From Candidatus Dormiibacterota bacterium (lineage in GTDB: Bacteria > Chloroflexota > Dormibacteria > Aeolococcales > Aeolococcaceae), in the NCBI GenBank assembly GCA_955651875.1, contig CATPAP010000282.1:1-8777 (forward strand): a DNA stretch of 8,777 nucleotides, in the 5' to 3' direction. The notes beneath the pieces are model-generated. The model searched no databases. It was not told the origin of the DNA and was given only the letters and a program-made list of their open reading frames with translations. Each line of letters begins with the position of its first letter. Position 1 is the stretch's first letter. Positions 7,464 to 8,777 of this stretch are shown here, one piece after another. Both the position numbers and the translations under genes were made by a program.

Positions 7464-7469
7464 TAGGGT
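7464..7469 (+). promoter_or_regulatory. Possible -10 element for the EAL gene
   Basis: TAGGGT matches the TANNNT form of the -10 element common in high-GC bacteria and lies 11 bases before ATG 7481. Transcription would then begin at about 7476, giving an almost leaderless message. No good -35 is present at the usual spacing. The alternative pair TTGCTT (7431-7436) and GATTCT (7455-7460), 18 bp apart, is also weak. Confidence 0.22.
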
Positions 7470-7480
7470 GGCTGTTGTCA

Positions 7481-8413
7481 ATGCCGAGCACCGTTCCAGC
7501 ACCCTTTGAAGCACTCTTCGCCGGCTCCAGTGAGGTCGACCGCGCCGCGGTCGACCTGCTCTGCAGGCTCGTGGACGCCAGCAGTGACGTCCTCCTCGAG
7601 GTCAACGGCCGGCGTGTGCCGCTGCCCGCGTCGCTGCGCTCCCTACTGCAGCGCGGGGTCGATCACCTGCGCCGCGGTGACAACATTCGCCGCTCCCTCT
7701 CGACGGCGCCGGCGCGCACTCTGCTGCAACCGGTGGTGCACCTGGCCACCCGCGAGGTGGCGGGGTACGAGGCACTCAGCGATCTCTCTACCCGCGACCT
7801 CCAGGGCGCCGACAGCTGGTTCCGGGACGCCGCCGTGCTCGGCCTCGGCGAGCAGTTCGAGCTGGTGCTGCTCACCCATGCGCTCGAGGAGCTGAGCCGA
7901 CTGCCGGCAGACGCGTACCTCTCCGTCAACGTCTCGCCGCACACGGCGATGTCGCCGTCCCTGCCGCCGCTGCTCGCCACCGTTGACGGCGCCCGTCTCG
8001 TCCTCGAGCTCACCGAGCACGCGCCGGTCGACGATTACGCAGCGCTCAACGTCGCCTTGCAGCGGCTGCGCCGGCGCGGCATCCGTGTCGCGGTCGACGA
8101 CGCCGGCGCCGGCTTCGCGAGCCTCACGCACATCCTCCTGGTCCGCCCCGAGATCGTCAAGCTCGACGTCTCACTGATTCGCGACGTCGACCGCGACGTG
8201 GCGCGGCGCTCGCTGGTGAGAGGGCTGTGCCATTTCACCGCTGAGATCGGCGCGCAGTGCGTGGCGGAGGGCGTGGAGACCGACGCGCAGGCGCAGACCC
8301 TGCGCGAGCTCGGTGTCACCTACGGCCAGGGCTGGCATCTCGGACCGCCCCGCCGCCATCGCAACCGTCGCTCGGCGACCGTGGTCAGGGAATCTTCGAC
8401 GGATCCGCGCTGA
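7481..8413 (+). CDS. EAL-domain protein, probable c-di-GMP phosphodiesterase, with antitoxin-like N-terminal module
   Basis: EAL domains hydrolyse cyclic di-GMP to pGpG. Numbering from ATG 7481 (310 residues), the domain spans about 75-290. The key residues are all present: Glu97 of EAL, Asn150 in SVNVS, Glu176 and Glu179 in LELTE, Asp206-Asp207 in VDDAGAGFASL, Lys227 in VKLD, Glu263 in AEGVE and Gln283 in GQG. From Glu176 on, the spacings equal those of RocR (30, 21, 36, 20). One deviation is that EALxR reads EALSD, so its arginine is Asp101. Residues about 18-70, including VNGRRVPLPASLRSLLQRGV and HLRRGDNI, resemble the region before the helix-turn-helix in excisionase-like antitoxins; this is from memory and no helix-turn-helix follows. 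No membrane segment or signal peptide is seen. TTG 7475 is an alternative start. Likely an active, soluble signalling protein. Confidence 0.9.
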   Translation: MPSTVPAPFEALFAGSSEVDRAAVDLLCRLVDASSDVLLEVNGRRVPLPASLRSLLQRGVDHLRRGDNIRRSLSTAPARTLLQPVVHLATREVAGYEALSDLSTRDLQGADSWFRDAAVLGLGEQFELVLLTHALEELSRLPADAYLSVNVSPHTAMSPSLPPLLATVDGARLVLELTEHAPVDDYAALNVALQRLRRRGIRVAVDDAGAGFASLTHILLVRPEIVKLDVSLIRDVDRDVARRSLVRGLCHFTAEIGAQCVAEGVETDAQAQTLRELGVTYGQGWHLGPPRRHRNRRSATVVRESSTDPR

Positions 8414-8777
8414 TCCAGGGACCGCGGGCGCAATGGCTCTGCGCGGCTGTCGTCGCGCCCACCACCGGAGCGGCGTAGTACACGCCGCGGACCACCGTTG
8501 TGTCGCCAAAGAGCGGCGGCGGCAGGTGCACCGTCTTCTCAACCGACGCGTAGACCGCACAGCCGTCGCTCACGCAGCGGACACCGTCGCCGGGTGGCTG
8601 GGGGTCGGCGGCCGTCTGTGCGCCACCGGAGGCGACGGTGAGCTGCGCCGATTCATCGCCCACCTGCACGCATCCACGCTCGAAGGTCATCAGCGAACCG
8701 CTGGCCTCGAGGTCGACGAGATGGTCACTCTCGCCGTACAGGTAGTGTGGGTCGACGGAGTTGGCGCCCGCCTGCGC
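8385..8777 (-). CDS. Unrecognised protein, C-terminal part (5' partial), possibly exported
   Basis: The reading frame is open from the window edge to a TGA at 8385-8387, giving 130 residues. The upstream part (for example SVDPHYLYGESDHLVDLE) continues into the segment after the first internal Met (residue 30, codon ending at 8690), so that Met is probably not the start. Codons are strongly G/C at the third position, which supports real coding. Four cysteines (36, 68, 73, 116) sit in a Ser/Thr/Gly/Pro-rich, weakly charged background, which suggests an extracytoplasmic protein with up to two disulfides. The N-terminus, and so any signal peptide or lipobox, is outside the window. I do not recognise the family. 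Its last 29 bp overlap the end of the convergent EAL gene. Confidence 0.65.
   Translation of the reverse strand, partial: AQAGANSVDPHYLYGESDHLVDLEASGSLMTFERGCVQVGDESAQLTVASGGAQTAADPQPPGDGVRCVSDGCAVYASVEKTVHLPPPLFGDTTVVRGVYYAAPVVGATTAAQSHCARGPWISADPSKIP

Larger units (their letters stand above)
7170..7480. other. Divergent intergenic region between glycosyltransferase and EAL genes
   Basis: This 311-bp stretch separates two divergent genes and should carry both promoters. Its glycosyltransferase-proximal half (7170-7355) is open in the glycosyltransferase frame but shows no homologous sequence, and I see no convincing promoter there. The EAL-proximal half has a perfect 8-bp inverted repeat (7359-7378), the 8-bp palindrome CTGATCAG (7413-7420), and TTCTCGG repeats at 7436 and 7456. 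No tRNA, no small RNA with a terminator and no obvious small gene was found. Confidence 0.6.

Noticed and set aside
7170..7514. N-terminal extension of the glycosyltransferase to the upstream end of its open frame
   Set aside because: The extra 115 residues show no glycosyltransferase sequence, would cross the divergent promoter region and the EAL gene start, and the conserved fold begins right at MRRHVAML.

Overview
The window reads as an ordinary stretch of chromosome from a bacterium with very GC-rich DNA. Codons end mostly in G or C, GTG and probably TTG serve as starts, and gaps are short. The EAL protein and the lipoate-ligase-like protein resemble subfamilies I know from high-GC Gram-positive-type bacteria (Actinobacteriota and relatives such as Dormibacterota or Chloroflexota). 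The phylum is an inference and cannot be settled from this sequence. No rRNA, tRNA, CRISPR array, transposase, integrase or phage gene was found.

Layout. (1) Bases 1-1160 (+): the 3' part of an AMP-forming acyl-CoA synthetase, cut by the window edge. (2) 1314-3017 (+): a complete sedolisin (S53) proenzyme, very like kumamolisin, with all catalytic residues. (3) 3071-3781 (+): a divergent lipoate-protein-ligase-like protein. (4) about 3933-6068 (+): a glycogen-debranching-type amylo-alpha-1,6-glucosidase. (5) 6081-7169 (-): a GT4 glycosyltransferase, tail to tail with the debranching enzyme and only 12 bp away. (6) 7170-7480: a 311-bp divergent intergenic region with a perfect hairpin and short repeats upstream of the EAL gene. 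(7) 7481-8413 (+): an EAL-domain (c-di-GMP phosphodiesterase type) protein with an extra N-terminal module. (8) 8385-8777 (-): the C-terminal 130 residues of an unrecognised, probably exported protein, whose 3' end overlaps the EAL gene by 29 bp.

The four plus-strand genes could share transcripts, but their functions do not form a recognisable pathway. The debranching enzyme and the glycosyltransferase both act on carbohydrate. I see no evidence for a new multi-gene system. The points most worth checking are small: the altered active-site motifs in the acyl-CoA synthetase and the lipoate-ligase-like protein, the EAL protein's antitoxin-like N-terminal module and its Arg-to-Asp change beside the EAL motif, and the repeats in the divergent promoter region.
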